The position numbers and the translations under genes were made by a program. A stretch of 64,000 nucleotides of DNA. Source: Sva-07 sp963715825. GTDB taxonomy: Bacteria > Actinomycetota > Acidimicrobiia > Acidimicrobiales > Ilumatobacteraceae. Below are positions 8,619 through 17,506 of this stretch, piece by piece (position 1 is the stretch's first letter; every line of letters starts with the position of its first letter). The notes under the pieces were generated by a model, which ran no database searches, was not told the origin of the DNA, and saw only the letters and a list, made by a program, of their open reading frames with translations. Location: contig CAVQSI010000002.1 in the NCBI GenBank assembly GCA_963715825.1, forward strand, positions 1 to 64,000. Direction: 5' to 3'.

Positions 8619-9745
8619 CCGACCACGACATCGTCCGCACGGTGTGCGCCCTCGTCGCAGATCGCCCGGGCGATCCTTCTCCACTCGTCGAGGCCGAAGT
8701 TCGGCGACTGGCCCCACTCTGCACGCCCGAGGAACGGCTGGCGCTCGCCGACCGGGCGATCGCCCACCTGCGCGGGCTCGGCGAACTCGACGCCTACGTC
8801 CGCGACGACAGCATCGACGAGGTGCTCGTCAACGCCGGTCGTGAGATCTGGATCGACCGCAACGGTGCGCTGCAGTACGTCGGCGCGCTCGGCACCGATC
8901 GCGTCGACCTGCTGATCGAGCGCGTCCTGGCGCCGCTCGGCCGTCGGGTGGACCGCACGTCACCGATCGTCGATGCCCGACTCGCCGACGGCGCCCGGGT
9001 GTGCGCGGTGCTGCCGCCGGTCTCGGTCGACGGGCCCGTGCTGTCGATCCGGCGGTTCCGTCGGCGCATCCTGCCCCTCGGTTCGTTCACCGACGACGTC
9101 GGGGTCGCGTTGCTGCGCGAGCTGCTGCACGCCCGCTGCAATCTGATCGTGGCGGGCGCGACGTCGTCGGGCAAGACGTCGCTGGTCGCCGCGCTCGTGG
9201 CCGCCATCGACGCGTCGCAGCGACTGGTGATCGTCGAGGACACCGCAGAACTGCCGCTGCAGCACCCGCATGCCGTTCGCCTCGAAGCACGCCCGCCGAC
9301 GATCGACGGGCCGGGCGCCGTCGACCTCGCGCACCTCGTGCGCACTGCGCTGCGCCTCCGACCGGATCGCATCGTCGTCGGCGAAGTGCGCGGCGACGAA
9401 GTGCTGGCGCTCGTGCAGGCAATGAACACCGGCCACGACGGTTCGATCTCCACCTGCCATGCGAACAGCCCGACCGACACGCTGCTCCGTCTCGAGTCGC
9501 TGGTGCTGCAGGCTGCGCCGACGTGGCCGCTGGCCGCAATCCGCCATCAACTCAGCCGCTCGATCGACGTCGTGATCCACGTCGAGCGCGCCGCCGACGG
9601 GACCCGTCGGATCACCGAGCTGGCCGAGGTGACCCCACCGTCGCCGGACCACGATCACCCCGCAGCGGTCACCCGGCCACTGGCGCGCCGCGACGATGAC
9701 GGACAACTCGTGGCGGTGGCCGCACTCGAACGGCGGCGACGATGA
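8615..9745 (+). CDS. cpaF: CpaF/TadA pilus assembly ATPase
   Basis: A 376-residue secretion ATPase (T4SS/type II secretion E superfamily) that powers assembly of Flp pili from the cytoplasmic face. The N-terminal domain (YVRDDSIDEVLVNAGREIWI) precedes the Walker A GATSSGKTS, then the Asp box (LVIVEDTAELPL), Walker B (PDRIVVGEVRGDEVLAL) and His box (NTGHDGSISTCHANS). All catalytic motifs are intact and the length fits TadA. Start ATG 8615 overlaps the previous stop, and its own stop overlaps tadB by ATGA. Confidence 0.95.
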   Translation: MTDHDIVRTVCALVADRPGDPSPLVEAEVRRLAPLCTPEERLALADRAIAHLRGLGELDAYVRDDSIDEVLVNAGREIWIDRNGALQYVGALGTDRVDLLIERVLAPLGRRVDRTSPIVDARLADGARVCAVLPPVSVDGPVLSIRRFRRRILPLGSFTDDVGVALLRELLHARCNLIVAGATSSGKTSLVAALVAAIDASQRLVIVEDTAELPLQHPHAVRLEARPPTIDGPGAVDLAHLVRTALRLRPDRIVVGEVRGDEVLALVQAMNTGHDGSISTCHANSPTDTLLRLESLVLQAAPTWPLAAIRHQLSRSIDVVIHVERAADGTRRITELAEVTPPSPDHDHPAAVTRPLARRDDDGQLVAVAALERRRR

Positions 9746-10440
9746 TCACCCGAGTGGACCCGGGCACGGTCGCGTTCGTCTGCATCGTGCTCGCGATCGC
9801 GGTCGCCGCAACACCGCTGCGACCCCGACCACGACGTGCCGCATCGGTCGCCGTCACGGCCCCGCCGCGGCTGGCACCGGCGGTCGACTCGTGGAGGCGT
9901 CGACGCGCTCGACGCCACACACCCTCGGCGCGAGCCGTGGCCGCGTGGTGCGATGACGTCGCGCGTCGCGTCCGGTCCGGTTCCACGCTGCGCGACGCGG
10001 TCACGATCCTCCCGGCCGACCCGGCCACCGAGCGGGCCACGGCGCCGTTGCGCCTGGCGATCGAGCGGGGCGTGGCGCTCGTCGACGCGGTCGGGCGGGC
10101 GGACGACGCCGGCGCGCACCTCCGGCTGGCGCTCGGCGTGATCGCCACCGCGAATCGGGTCGGCGGGCCGTCGGCGGCGTCGATCGACCGGACCGCGATG
10201 CTGCTGCGCCAACGCGCCGCCCACCACGACGATCGCACGACGCAGGCAGCCCAGGCGCGTCTCTCGTCGCATGTCCTGACGGCCGTGCCGTTGTTGATGC
10301 TCGCCGTGCTCGTCGCGACCGACGACGACCTCCGATCGGTGGTGACCTCGCCGATCGGGGTTGCCTGTGTCGGCATCGGGCTCGTTCTCAACGCCGTCGG
10401 CTGGTGGTGGATGCGCCGCATCGTCGGAGTCACATCGTGA
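9742..10440 (+). CDS. tadB: TadB-like pilus inner-membrane protein
   Basis: A 232-residue type II secretion F-domain protein. An N-terminal hydrophobic helix (VAFVCIVLAIAVAATPL) leads into a cytoplasmic helical domain (VAAWCDDVARRVRSGSTLRD, GVIATANRVGGPSAASIDRT) and two C-terminal helices (LTAVPLLMLAVLVA, PIGVACVGIGLVLNAVGWWW). With TadC it should form the membrane platform on which CpaF acts. Translational overlaps on both sides (ATGA before, GTGA after) place it firmly in the operon. Confidence 0.85.
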   Translation: MITRVDPGTVAFVCIVLAIAVAATPLRPRPRRAASVAVTAPPRLAPAVDSWRRRRARRHTPSARAVAAWCDDVARRVRSGSTLRDAVTILPADPATERATAPLRLAIERGVALVDAVGRADDAGAHLRLALGVIATANRVGGPSAASIDRTAMLLRQRAAHHDDRTTQAAQARLSSHVLTAVPLLMLAVLVATDDDLRSVVTSPIGVACVGIGLVLNAVGWWWMRRIVGVTS

Positions 10441-11180
10441 ACGTCGGCGTGTCGATCCACCCGACGATCGGACCCGTCCTCGCTGCACTCGTTGCGTTCA
10501 CCATCGGGGCAATCGCACGGCCGTCGGCCACCCGGCAGCCCCGTGCGATCGCACCGCCGACGACTCCGAAGCGACGCCTCCATCGCGGATGGTCGATGCT
10601 CGGTGTCGCGCTGCTCGCAGCGCTCGGCGTGTTGGTGATCGGTCCCCTCGCCGTGGCGATCGCAGGGGCAGCGATGCTGTTCGTGCGGCGTCTGGCGCCG
10701 ATGCGCGCCGCCCGACGGCGTCGCGACGACATCGAGCGAGAGCTCCCCGAAGCGATGGATCTGCTGGTGCTCAGCGTTCGGGCCGGTCTCACCCCGTTCC
10801 AGGCGGTGAGCGAACTCGCCGCGTCGAGCGAGCCGGTCGTCGGCGACGCGTTCGCCGAGGTGGTCCGCCGCACCGAACGCGGCCAACCCTTCGCCGACGC
10901 ACTCGCTGCGCTCCCCGAACGCCTCGGACCGTCGGCCACTGCGCTGGCCGACGTGATCGCCACCAGCGACCGCCACGGCCTCGCGCTCGGCCCAGTGCTC
11001 GATCAGCTCACCGTCGAGATCCGAGCGGCGCGCCGACGACTCGACCAGGCAGCGGCTCGCAAGCTGCCGGTTCGCCTCTCGTTCCCGCTGGTCACCTGCA
11101 CGTTGCCGTCGTTCGTCCTCCTCGCGATCGCGCCCGCCGTGATCGCCGCACTCTCGTCGCTCGGCGGATCCGCCTGGTGA
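10437..11180 (+). CDS. tadC: TadC-like pilus inner-membrane protein
   Basis: A 247-residue type II secretion F-domain protein, the second half of the Tad membrane platform. N-terminal helices (GPVLAALVAFTIGAIA, LGVALLAALGVLVIGPLAVA) are followed by the conserved segment ERELPEAMDLLVLSVRAGLT and a C-terminal hydrophobic region (FPLVTCTLPSFVLLAIAPAV). GTG 10437 is chosen over an upstream ATG (10404) because it gives the 4-base overlap typical of this operon. Confidence 0.87.
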   Translation: MNVGVSIHPTIGPVLAALVAFTIGAIARPSATRQPRAIAPPTTPKRRLHRGWSMLGVALLAALGVLVIGPLAVAIAGAAMLFVRRLAPMRAARRRRDDIERELPEAMDLLVLSVRAGLTPFQAVSELAASSEPVVGDAFAEVVRRTERGQPFADALAALPERLGPSATALADVIATSDRHGLALGPVLDQLTVEIRAARRRLDQAAARKLPVRLSFPLVTCTLPSFVLLAIAPAVIAALSSLGGSAW

Positions 11181-11238
11181 CCCATCCAGCACTCGCCCAT
11201 CCGCACACCGCCCACTCACACTCCCGAACGGAGCAGCC

Positions 11239-11502
11239 ATGCCCACTCACTTCGCTCTCGCGCTGTACGTCCACATCCACACGACACTCGCTGCCACCCT
11301 CGACCGAACGCTCGACCCGGAACGGCATCGACTCGCACGCAGCGACGACCGTGGGCAAGCGACCACCGAGTACGCACTCGTGCTGCTCGCCGCAGCCCTG
11401 GTGGGCCTGATGGTGGTCGCCTGGGCAACAGCAGGTGGCGGCGCTGCACGCATCAGCCGGTTGTTCAACAGCGTGATCGATGCCGTCATCGACCGAGTGT
11501 GA
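11239..11502 (+). CDS. Flp-type pilin-like protein (DUF4244-like)
   Basis: An 87-residue small secreted subunit. A charged N-terminus ends in SDDRG, followed by QATTEYALVLLAAALVGLMV. The Gly before the hydrophobic stretch and the Glu at +5 are the hallmarks of class III (Flp-type) prepilins. It is likely the major pilin built by CpaF, TadB and TadC. No prepilin peptidase is in the window. ATG follows CGGAG. The leader of about 35 residues before the processing site is longer than in many Flp pilins. Confidence 0.8.
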   Translation: MPTHFALALYVHIHTTLAATLDRTLDPERHRLARSDDRGQATTEYALVLLAAALVGLMVVAWATAGGGAARISRLFNSVIDAVIDRV

Positions 11503-11875
11503 CCGTTGCTTCCGACGCCTGCGCGGCGGCGACGGGCAGGCGGCGGTCGAGTTCGCCGTGGCACTGCCGATCGTCGTCGTGATGGCGGTGGGGCTCGTGC
11601 TGGTCGGCACCGCCGTGCGCAACGAGTTGGCCGTCGAGCTCGCTGCACGCGAAGGGGCGCGTGCGGCCGCGGTGTCGGCGACACCTGCTGCTGCTGCAGC
11701 GCAGGCAGCCACCCGCGCGGTCGACCTGTCGATCGAGGTCGCCACCACGACCGACGGCTCGACCGTCACGGTCACCGTGACCTACATCGACGCGGTCGAC
11801 GTGGCGATCATCGGGTCACTGATCGGCCCCGTCACGCACGTCGGGTCTGCGACCATGGCGCTCGAACCACCGTGA
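11480..11875 (+). CDS. TadE-like pseudopilin
   Basis: A 131-residue TadE family protein. A short leader ending in RGGDG precedes QAAVEFAVALPIVVVMAVGL, the single conserved hydrophobic helix, then a small extracytoplasmic domain. It overlaps the pilin gene by 23 bases and no in-frame start further in would keep the helix, so ATG 11480 is used. TadE proteins are minor pilins or assembly factors of the same machine. Confidence 0.82.
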   Translation: MPSSTECDRCFRRLRGGDGQAAVEFAVALPIVVVMAVGLVLVGTAVRNELAVELAAREGARAAAVSATPAAAAAQAATRAVDLSIEVATTTDGSTVTVTVTYIDAVDVAIIGSLIGPVTHVGSATMALEPP

Positions 11876-11908
11876 CGCCGGCAGGGCGCCGCCATAGCCT
11901 TGGCGGAC

Positions 11909-12232
11909 ATGCAGCTGCACACGAGGCTCGACGACGTCGGCGGATCCATCGTCGTCACCGTCGACGGGGTCGTCGACCTCGCAGCGGTCGGTCGCCTCCA
12001 CAACGACCTGTCGCGAACCCTCCGCCGGCATCCGGGTGTCACCGTGCTCGTCGACGTCGACCAGGTCAGCGTTCTCGACGACGCCGGGCTCGGCATCCTG
12101 CTCGGCGCGGCGGCGGCAGCGCGAGCGGACGGCGGCGACCTCGTCGTGGTCTGCACGCGTCCGGCGCTGCGCGAGCGACTGACCACGACCCGCTTCGACC
12201 GGGCGGTCGACGTCCGCAGCTCGATCACGTGA
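11909..12232 (+). CDS. STAS-domain anti-sigma factor antagonist-like protein
   Basis: A 107-residue single STAS domain (VVDLAAVGRLHNDLSRTLRR, VTVLVDVDQVSVLDDAGLGI). Family members such as SpoIIAA bind an anti-sigma kinase and are switched off by phosphorylation of a Ser in the motif DSSGLG. Here the motif is D57-D58-A59-G60-L-G, so neither Ser is present and an acid sits in the switch region. It may be permanently in one state or act in another complex. The start could also be TTG 11900; ATG 11909 is preferred. Its stop overlaps the photolyase start by GTGA. Confidence 0.82.
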   Translation: MQLHTRLDDVGGSIVVTVDGVVDLAAVGRLHNDLSRTLRRHPGVTVLVDVDQVSVLDDAGLGILLGAAAAARADGGDLVVVCTRPALRERLTTTRFDRAVDVRSSIT

Positions 12233-13728
12233 ACGCGAAGCGCCCGACGCTCTGGGTGCTCGGCGACCAACTGCACCGCGAGCTCGGTGCACTGCGAGAC
12301 GCCACGCCCGACTCGCACCGCATCCTGATGGTCGAGAGCCGCGCCAAGATCGCCGGGAAGCGGTGGCATCGCCAGCGGGCCCACTTCGTGCTCGCCTCGA
12401 TGCGACGGTTCGCCGACGAGCTGCGCGCGGCCGGCTTCGAGGTCGACTACCGGATCGCGGACTCGCTGCGCGCCGGCCACGACGCCCACGTCGACGAGTA
12501 CGCCCCGACCGACATGCTGGCCACCGAGCCGGCGAGCTGGGACGGGCTCGAGCTGCTGCGCGACCTCGGCGTCACGATCGTGCGCTCGAACCAGTTCCTG
12601 TGCCACTACGACGAGTTCGCCGACTGGGCGAGCGGCCGCAAGCAGCTCAAGATGGAGGACTTCTACCGATGGCAGCGGCGGCGGCTCGGCTACCTGATGG
12701 ACGGCGACGAGCCGGTCACCGGCCGCTGGAACTACGACGACGAGAACCGCCAGCGGCCGCCGAGGACCGGCTCGCCGTGGCCCGAACCGCAGCACTCGCG
12801 CCTCGACGACCTCGACCGTGCCGTGCTCGACGACCTCCCCGACGATTGCTGGGGCGCCGAGCCCGACGGGACGTGGGCAACCACTCGCCAGGCCGCGCTG
12901 GCGCGGCTGCGGCACTTCGTCGACGAGGTGCTCCCGATGTTCGGTCCGCACGAGGACGCGATGGTCGAGCGGTCCTGGCACCTCGCCCACTCGGTGCTGT
13001 CGCCGTACATGAACATCGGCCTGCTGCTGCCCGGTGAGGTGTGCGACGCCGTGCAGGACGCCTACGACGAGGGTCGGGTGCCCATCGCTTCGGCCGAAGG
13101 TTTCATCCGCCAGGTGATCGGCTGGCGCGAGTACGTGTGGGGCGTCTACTGGCTGTGGATGCCGGAGTACCGCGAGCGCAACGCACTCGGGGCCGACCGG
13201 CCGGTGCCGCCGGTGTTCCGTGGCGAGGCGAGCACCGACATGAACTGCGTGCGCAACTGCATGACAACGCTGCACGACCGCGCCTACAACCACCACATCC
13301 AGCGGCTGATGGTGCTCGGCAACCTGGCAATGCTGCACGGCGTCGACCCGTGGGAGCTGACCGAGTGGATGTGGTCGAGCTTCGTCGACGGCGCCGAATG
13401 GGTGATGTTGCCCAACGTGATCGGGATGAGTCAGTGGGCCGACGGCGGGATGATGGCCACCAAGCCGTACGCGGCCGGCGGCAACTACATCGACAAGATG
13501 AGCGACTACTGCAAGGCGTGCCGCTACGACCGCAAGCAGCGCACGGGCGACGACGCCTGCCCGTTCACGACGCTCTATTGGGACTTCCTGGCACGCCACC
13601 ACGACCTGCTGGTGAAGAACCCGCGCGTCGCCCGCCAGGTGCGGGCGTCCGAGCAACTCTCGGACCTGCCCGCTGTCCGCGATCGTGCGGTCGAGGTGCG
13701 TCGGCGTCTCGACGACGGCACGCTGTGA
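12229..13728 (+). CDS. phrB: Iron-sulfur cryptochrome/photolyase (FeS-BCP, PhrB type)
   Basis: A 499-residue light-driven DNA repair enzyme of the prokaryotic (6-4) photolyase class, binding FAD and a 4Fe-4S cluster. The N-terminal antenna-fold domain begins TLWVLGDQLHRELGAL. The C-terminal helical domain holds WHLAHSVLSPYMNIGLLLPG and the FAD pocket around FIRQVIGWREYVWGVYW. Candidate cluster ligands are the Cys of VRNCMTTLHDR, both in YCKACRYD and that in DDACPF. The GTG start overlaps the STAS stop. It fits an organism exposed to sunlight, together with the carotenoid genes. Confidence 0.93.
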   Translation: MNAKRPTLWVLGDQLHRELGALRDATPDSHRILMVESRAKIAGKRWHRQRAHFVLASMRRFADELRAAGFEVDYRIADSLRAGHDAHVDEYAPTDMLATEPASWDGLELLRDLGVTIVRSNQFLCHYDEFADWASGRKQLKMEDFYRWQRRRLGYLMDGDEPVTGRWNYDDENRQRPPRTGSPWPEPQHSRLDDLDRAVLDDLPDDCWGAEPDGTWATTRQAALARLRHFVDEVLPMFGPHEDAMVERSWHLAHSVLSPYMNIGLLLPGEVCDAVQDAYDEGRVPIASAEGFIRQVIGWREYVWGVYWLWMPEYRERNALGADRPVPPVFRGEASTDMNCVRNCMTTLHDRAYNHHIQRLMVLGNLAMLHGVDPWELTEWMWSSFVDGAEWVMLPNVIGMSQWADGGMMATKPYAAGGNYIDKMSDYCKACRYDRKQRTGDDACPFTTLYWDFLARHHDLLVKNPRVARQVRASEQLSDLPAVRDRAVEVRRRLDDGTL

Positions 13729-13730
13729 CG

Positions 13731-14109
13731 ATGACCGACTTCGAGACGCCGCACGACGAGCCGATCTTCCACATGGCCCTCCCCGACGACTGGGCCGCAG
13801 CGTTCGCGACCGGCGAGTACCGGATGTCGACCCGCGGTGTCACGCTCGAGCAGGAGGGCTTCATCCACTGCTCGACGCGTGAACAACTGCAGGACACGGC
13901 GAACCGTTTCTACGCCGATCTCGACCAGCTCGTGGTGCTCACGATCGACCCACGAGCTCGTGCCGTCACCGATCGTCTACGAACCACCGGCACCGGGCCT
14001 CGACGTGCTGTTCCCCCACATCTACGGTCCGCTCCCGGTTGCCGCGGTGAACCTCGCCGCGGTCTGGGCGCGCCGTCCCGACGCAGCCTGGACCACCGAC
14101 ACGCTCTGA
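13731..14109 (+). pseudogene. DUF952 protein with one +1 frameshift
   Basis: DUF952 proteins are small and of unknown function. ATG 13731, 2 bases after the photolyase stop, begins PIFHMALPDDWAAAFATGEY and continues through GFIHCSTREQLQDTANRFY, the family's central motif, to LVVLTIDP. One extra base near 13951-13953 then breaks the frame. After the skip the sequence resumes with ELVPSPIVYEPPAPGLDVLF and PHIYGPLPVAAV, then ends at TGA 14107-14109. Total length is 3n+1, consistent with a single insertion. Probably an intact gene with a base-call error. Confidence 0.78.
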
Positions 14110-14271
14110 CGACCCGACGCGCACAGCCGGCCGAACCATCGAACTCCAGATCACCGGACGCGGCGGCGTGCCATCTGCATCTACACCTACGCCACCACCG
14201 GCCTCATCGCCGACGTGGTCGGCTACATCCCCACGGTGTGAACCTGTCGAAATCAGCCCGGTTCGGGCTCG

Positions 14272-17200
14272 TCAGTCGGCGTGGTCGACGAGCGCACGCA
14301 ACCGCTCGACGTCGGGTCGATACACCTCAGCTCCGAGTCGATCGACACAACGTTCGAGCGAGACCAGATACCGCTTTGCATCAGCGATATCGCCCAGCGC
14401 CAGTGACAACTCGGTCAGCGCCAGATCGAACGGGCCGACCGTTGCCGAGCCAACCCACGTGAACGTGCCCGAGTACGGCACGATCAGCTCGCGCAGTTGC
14501 TCCGCTCGTTCACGATCGCCCGTGCGCGCCACTGCCCGCGCCATCAGGAGTGCCGCACCGCTCCACGCCATGTCACTCGGCAGCGCGGCGCCATTGCCAA
14601 GCGCGTCGCATTCATCGAGGACCCGCTCGATGTCGCCTCGTTCGGCGGCCAGAAACGCCGCGATGGCGCGCCATGCAGGCATGGCTGCGTGCTCGGCGAT
14701 CGCATCGTCGATCTGCCCGGTGAGTTCCTGACCGCGGCCCTGCGCAAGACGAACGACCAACAGCGCCATGGTGTACGTGGTCAGCGCCCGAGATGTCGAC
14801 ACCGGGGCACCCTCGACCCAGTGCGACGCAATGTCGAGCGATTCGTCGAGGCGCCCGTCGAGATAGGCGAGACAGCACCGCTGATAGTCGGCCATCCATC
14901 GGCGCCCCGGTCCGAGCCGTTGGGCAAGTGCATCCTGAGCGGCATGCCCGATGCGCAGCATCGGGTCGCAGTGCTGCAACTGCACTGAGAACGCGAAGTG
15001 CAGCGCTTCGCACGTTGCGTCGTCGTCGCCGGTTCGGTCGGCACGTGCCAGCATCTCGGCGGCGAGTTCGCGGCGCTGCGCCGCGTCCGACGGGTGAACC
15101 AGAACCAGGTAGGCATTTCCGAGGGCACTGATCATCACTGCGTCGTCGTCGACGTCGCGTGCCAGAGCCAGCGCTTCGTCGAAGTAGGCCCGGCACAGAT
15201 CGGCACGGCCGCCCATACTGAAGAACAGCGTTGCTTCGCCGGCACAGCGAGCGCGGGCCTCGGCGTCATCACAACGAGCGAGCGCGTCAGCGACCACGCG
15301 TGCGACGCGCTCGTCGGGTTCGCCTGCATGCGTCAGCGGCCCCAGCTTGCAGAGCGCTGCTGCGCCCAACGCGTACACGGTGTTGAGTTGCGCTTCCTCC
15401 GACCGGTGAACCACCTCCCACACCACGTCGAGGTAGGTCGAGTCGCCGGCACGACGCAGATTCTCGGAACGAGCCAGCATGAGGCGAAGAGTGCGCTCGT
15501 CGTGCGTGCCGAAGTGATCACTGCTGCGCTCGATCGCTTCGCCGAGTAGCACGGCCGCTTCGACGAACATCGCAGCACGAGTCGCCTGATCGGCAGCCGT
15601 CGTCACGTTTTCGATGACGAGTTCGGGTTCCCCGCTCGATGCCAGGAGATGCGGTGCCGCCGCAAAGACCTCGCCACGGGAGAGAAACGACACTGCCAAC
15701 GATCGATGGATCTCGCGGCGATCGTCCAGTGCCAGCTGCTCGATCACAGCAGTGCGAATCGACCCGTTCACCACGTCGAATCCCCCGTCGCGCACTGCGC
15801 GGAGGTCGCCGGCGTCGACGCCGGCGGTCAAGACGCCGAGCACGCCCCGTGGTGCTCGACCAGTGCCGAGGATCACCTCGAAGCTCAACGGCGCACCCGC
15901 AACAACGATCAGCGTGGCAACGTCGATCAACCCACCCGGGCGATCCTCGATCGAGACCGTGTCCGTGTCCGGCTGGTCGGTCGCTCCCCGCTCGCGGGAC
16001 GCACTCAGACGGATGACCTCGGCGCCAGCCGGTATCGGCACATCGACGGTGGCACCGACGGCGAGCACCACCATCGGGATGGGCAACGCGATCAGCCGAC
16101 CGAGATGGCCCAGAGCCGACACCGAGAGGTGCTGGGCCTGCTCGATCACCACGAGCGTGGGCGATCGCTGAGCGCAACAGCGCAAAGCCTCCACCGCGGC
16201 GTCGCCGGGCTCGATGCCATCGATGCGGTCGAAGCGTTCGATCCCGTCACCCCACAACGCCGCCAGGCCCGCGAGGACCGACGGCTCGAAGGTCTTGGTC
16301 GGATCCGGCAGTTGCTCCATCACCTGGCGGGCCAGCGACCCCAGCGGTTCGAGGACGCGACGCGCCTGGGGGTGGCAGGTTGCCTCCAACACACACCAGC
16401 CATCGAGTGACGCATCGAGTGTGGCCGTCCGCGCCATCGCACTCGCTTCGATCGGCGCATCACCCGTCACCGTGATCCATACGGCGGTGTCCAACTCAAC
16501 GGATCTGGCGCAGAGCGCACGGACACGGTCGATGTCGTCGCCCGTACCGAGTACCCGCGGGGCAACGTGGTCGACCGAGACGTGCTGCGTCCGGTCGAGC
16601 CCGAGCACGTCTCGCGGTGGGGCATCGGCCAGCACTGGATCGTCGTCGAGAATCATGCGTTCCAGGCGCAGCATCACCGGTCCGGGATCGAGCCCGACGC
16701 CGTCTCTCAATGTCCGACGCGCCCGCTGGAGTGCATCGAGACTGCCGCGGCGATCCCCCGAGCGGTACAGCCCGAGTGCGAGCAGACTCCACCGCAACTC
16801 CCGGTACGGCTCCGCAGGCGCAAGCACCGAGGCGGTTGCGATCGCCACGGCAACACCGCCGACAGCCAACTCGGCCAATACGGCATCTTCCTGCGCAGTG
16901 AGCAGCAACTGACGGAGTCGGGCTCGTCTCGCGTCCACGACAGGTCCACTCGGGAGGTCGTGAAACGTTTCGCCGCGTGCGAGGTCGAGCGCTCTGCGGT
17001 ACTCACCCACCGCCGAGCGGTGATCGTTGACCAACGTCGCTCGGCGAGCTGCATCGACGTGGCGGGTGAACCGATCGAGGTCGAGCGACCACATGGATCC
17101 GAGCCGGTAGGTGGGGCCCGACTCGGTCACCACCGATGCACTGGTGAACCGTCGGCGAAGGGTGGAGACGTTGTTCTGCACGACTTGCCGACACGAGTCC

Positions 17201-17379
17201 GGTGGATCACGGACCCAGATGGCGTCGATCACCGCATCGAGCGCTATCGGGCGAAGATGGTCGATTGCCAACGCGGTCACGACCGCACGTTCTCGCGGGC
17301 TGAGGCTGACAGGCAGACCGTTGGAGCGCACGACGGTCGGTCCGAAGACAGCGACTTCGAGTGTGTCCACCGCGCTCAC
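14272..17379 (-). CDS. SARP-type transcriptional regulator with degenerate ATPase and TPR-like C-terminus
   Basis: A 1035-residue regulator of the AfsR/SARP class. Residues 1-95 are an OmpR-like winged helix (LSPRERAVVTALAIDHLRPI, VVQNNVSTLRRRF), followed by a bacterial transcriptional activation domain (DLDRFTRHVDAARRATLVND, YRELRWSLLALGLYRSGDRR). The middle is placed as a STAND NTPase, but the P-loop reads VTGDAPIEASAM near 306-313 with no GKS/T, and Walker B reads LVVIEQAQ with E for D. The C-terminal 500 residues are helical repeats. GTG 17379 lies 10 bases after AAAGGAG; GTG at 17385 is possible. Its targets are unknown. Two tandem 11-bp repeats lie upstream. Confidence 0.85.
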   Translation of the reverse strand: MSAVDTLEVAVFGPTVVRSNGLPVSLSPRERAVVTALAIDHLRPIALDAVIDAIWVRDPPDSCRQVVQNNVSTLRRRFTSASVVTESGPTYRLGSMWSLDLDRFTRHVDAARRATLVNDHRSAVGEYRRALDLARGETFHDLPSGPVVDARRARLRQLLLTAQEDAVLAELAVGGVAVAIATASVLAPAEPYRELRWSLLALGLYRSGDRRGSLDALQRARRTLRDGVGLDPGPVMLRLERMILDDDPVLADAPPRDVLGLDRTQHVSVDHVAPRVLGTGDDIDRVRALCARSVELDTAVWITVTGDAPIEASAMARTATLDASLDGWCVLEATCHPQARRVLEPLGSLARQVMEQLPDPTKTFEPSVLAGLAALWGDGIERFDRIDGIEPGDAAVEALRCCAQRSPTLVVIEQAQHLSVSALGHLGRLIALPIPMVVLAVGATVDVPIPAGAEVIRLSASRERGATDQPDTDTVSIEDRPGGLIDVATLIVVAGAPLSFEVILGTGRAPRGVLGVLTAGVDAGDLRAVRDGGFDVVNGSIRTAVIEQLALDDRREIHRSLAVSFLSRGEVFAAAPHLLASSGEPELVIENVTTAADQATRAAMFVEAAVLLGEAIERSSDHFGTHDERTLRLMLARSENLRRAGDSTYLDVVWEVVHRSEEAQLNTVYALGAAALCKLGPLTHAGEPDERVARVVADALARCDDAEARARCAGEATLFFSMGGRADLCRAYFDEALALARDVDDDAVMISALGNAYLVLVHPSDAAQRRELAAEMLARADRTGDDDATCEALHFAFSVQLQHCDPMLRIGHAAQDALAQRLGPGRRWMADYQRCCLAYLDGRLDESLDIASHWVEGAPVSTSRALTTYTMALLVVRLAQGRGQELTGQIDDAIAEHAAMPAWRAIAAFLAAERGDIERVLDECDALGNGAALPSDMAWSGAALLMARAVARTGDRERAEQLRELIVPYSGTFTWVGSATVGPFDLALTELSLALGDIADAKRYLVSLERCVDRLGAEVYRPDVERLRALVDHAD

Positions 17380-17457
17380 TCGCACACGACTCCTTTCAAC
17401 GGAACCTGGACAACCTCGGACAGGGAAACGAACTCCCACACAGAGAACAGGCCACCA

Positions 17458-17479
17458 CTAACGATTCGCTAACGATTCG
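17458..17479. promoter_or_regulatory. Two tandem 11-bp direct repeats upstream of the SARP gene
   Basis: The unit CTAACGATTCG occurs twice with no spacer, 79 to 100 bases upstream of the SARP start. SARPs bind direct repeats set about 11 bp (one helical turn) apart, so this may be the regulator's own binding site. It also lies just past the end of the DUF427 gene. Confidence 0.45.
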
Positions 17480-17506
17480 CGACTCCGTGACCTGATCTCG
17501 GACGGG

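Noticed and set aside
11782..13656. A 624-codon open frame on the minus strand
   Set aside because: Antisense to the iron-sulfur photolyase, which has clear catalytic and cluster motifs.
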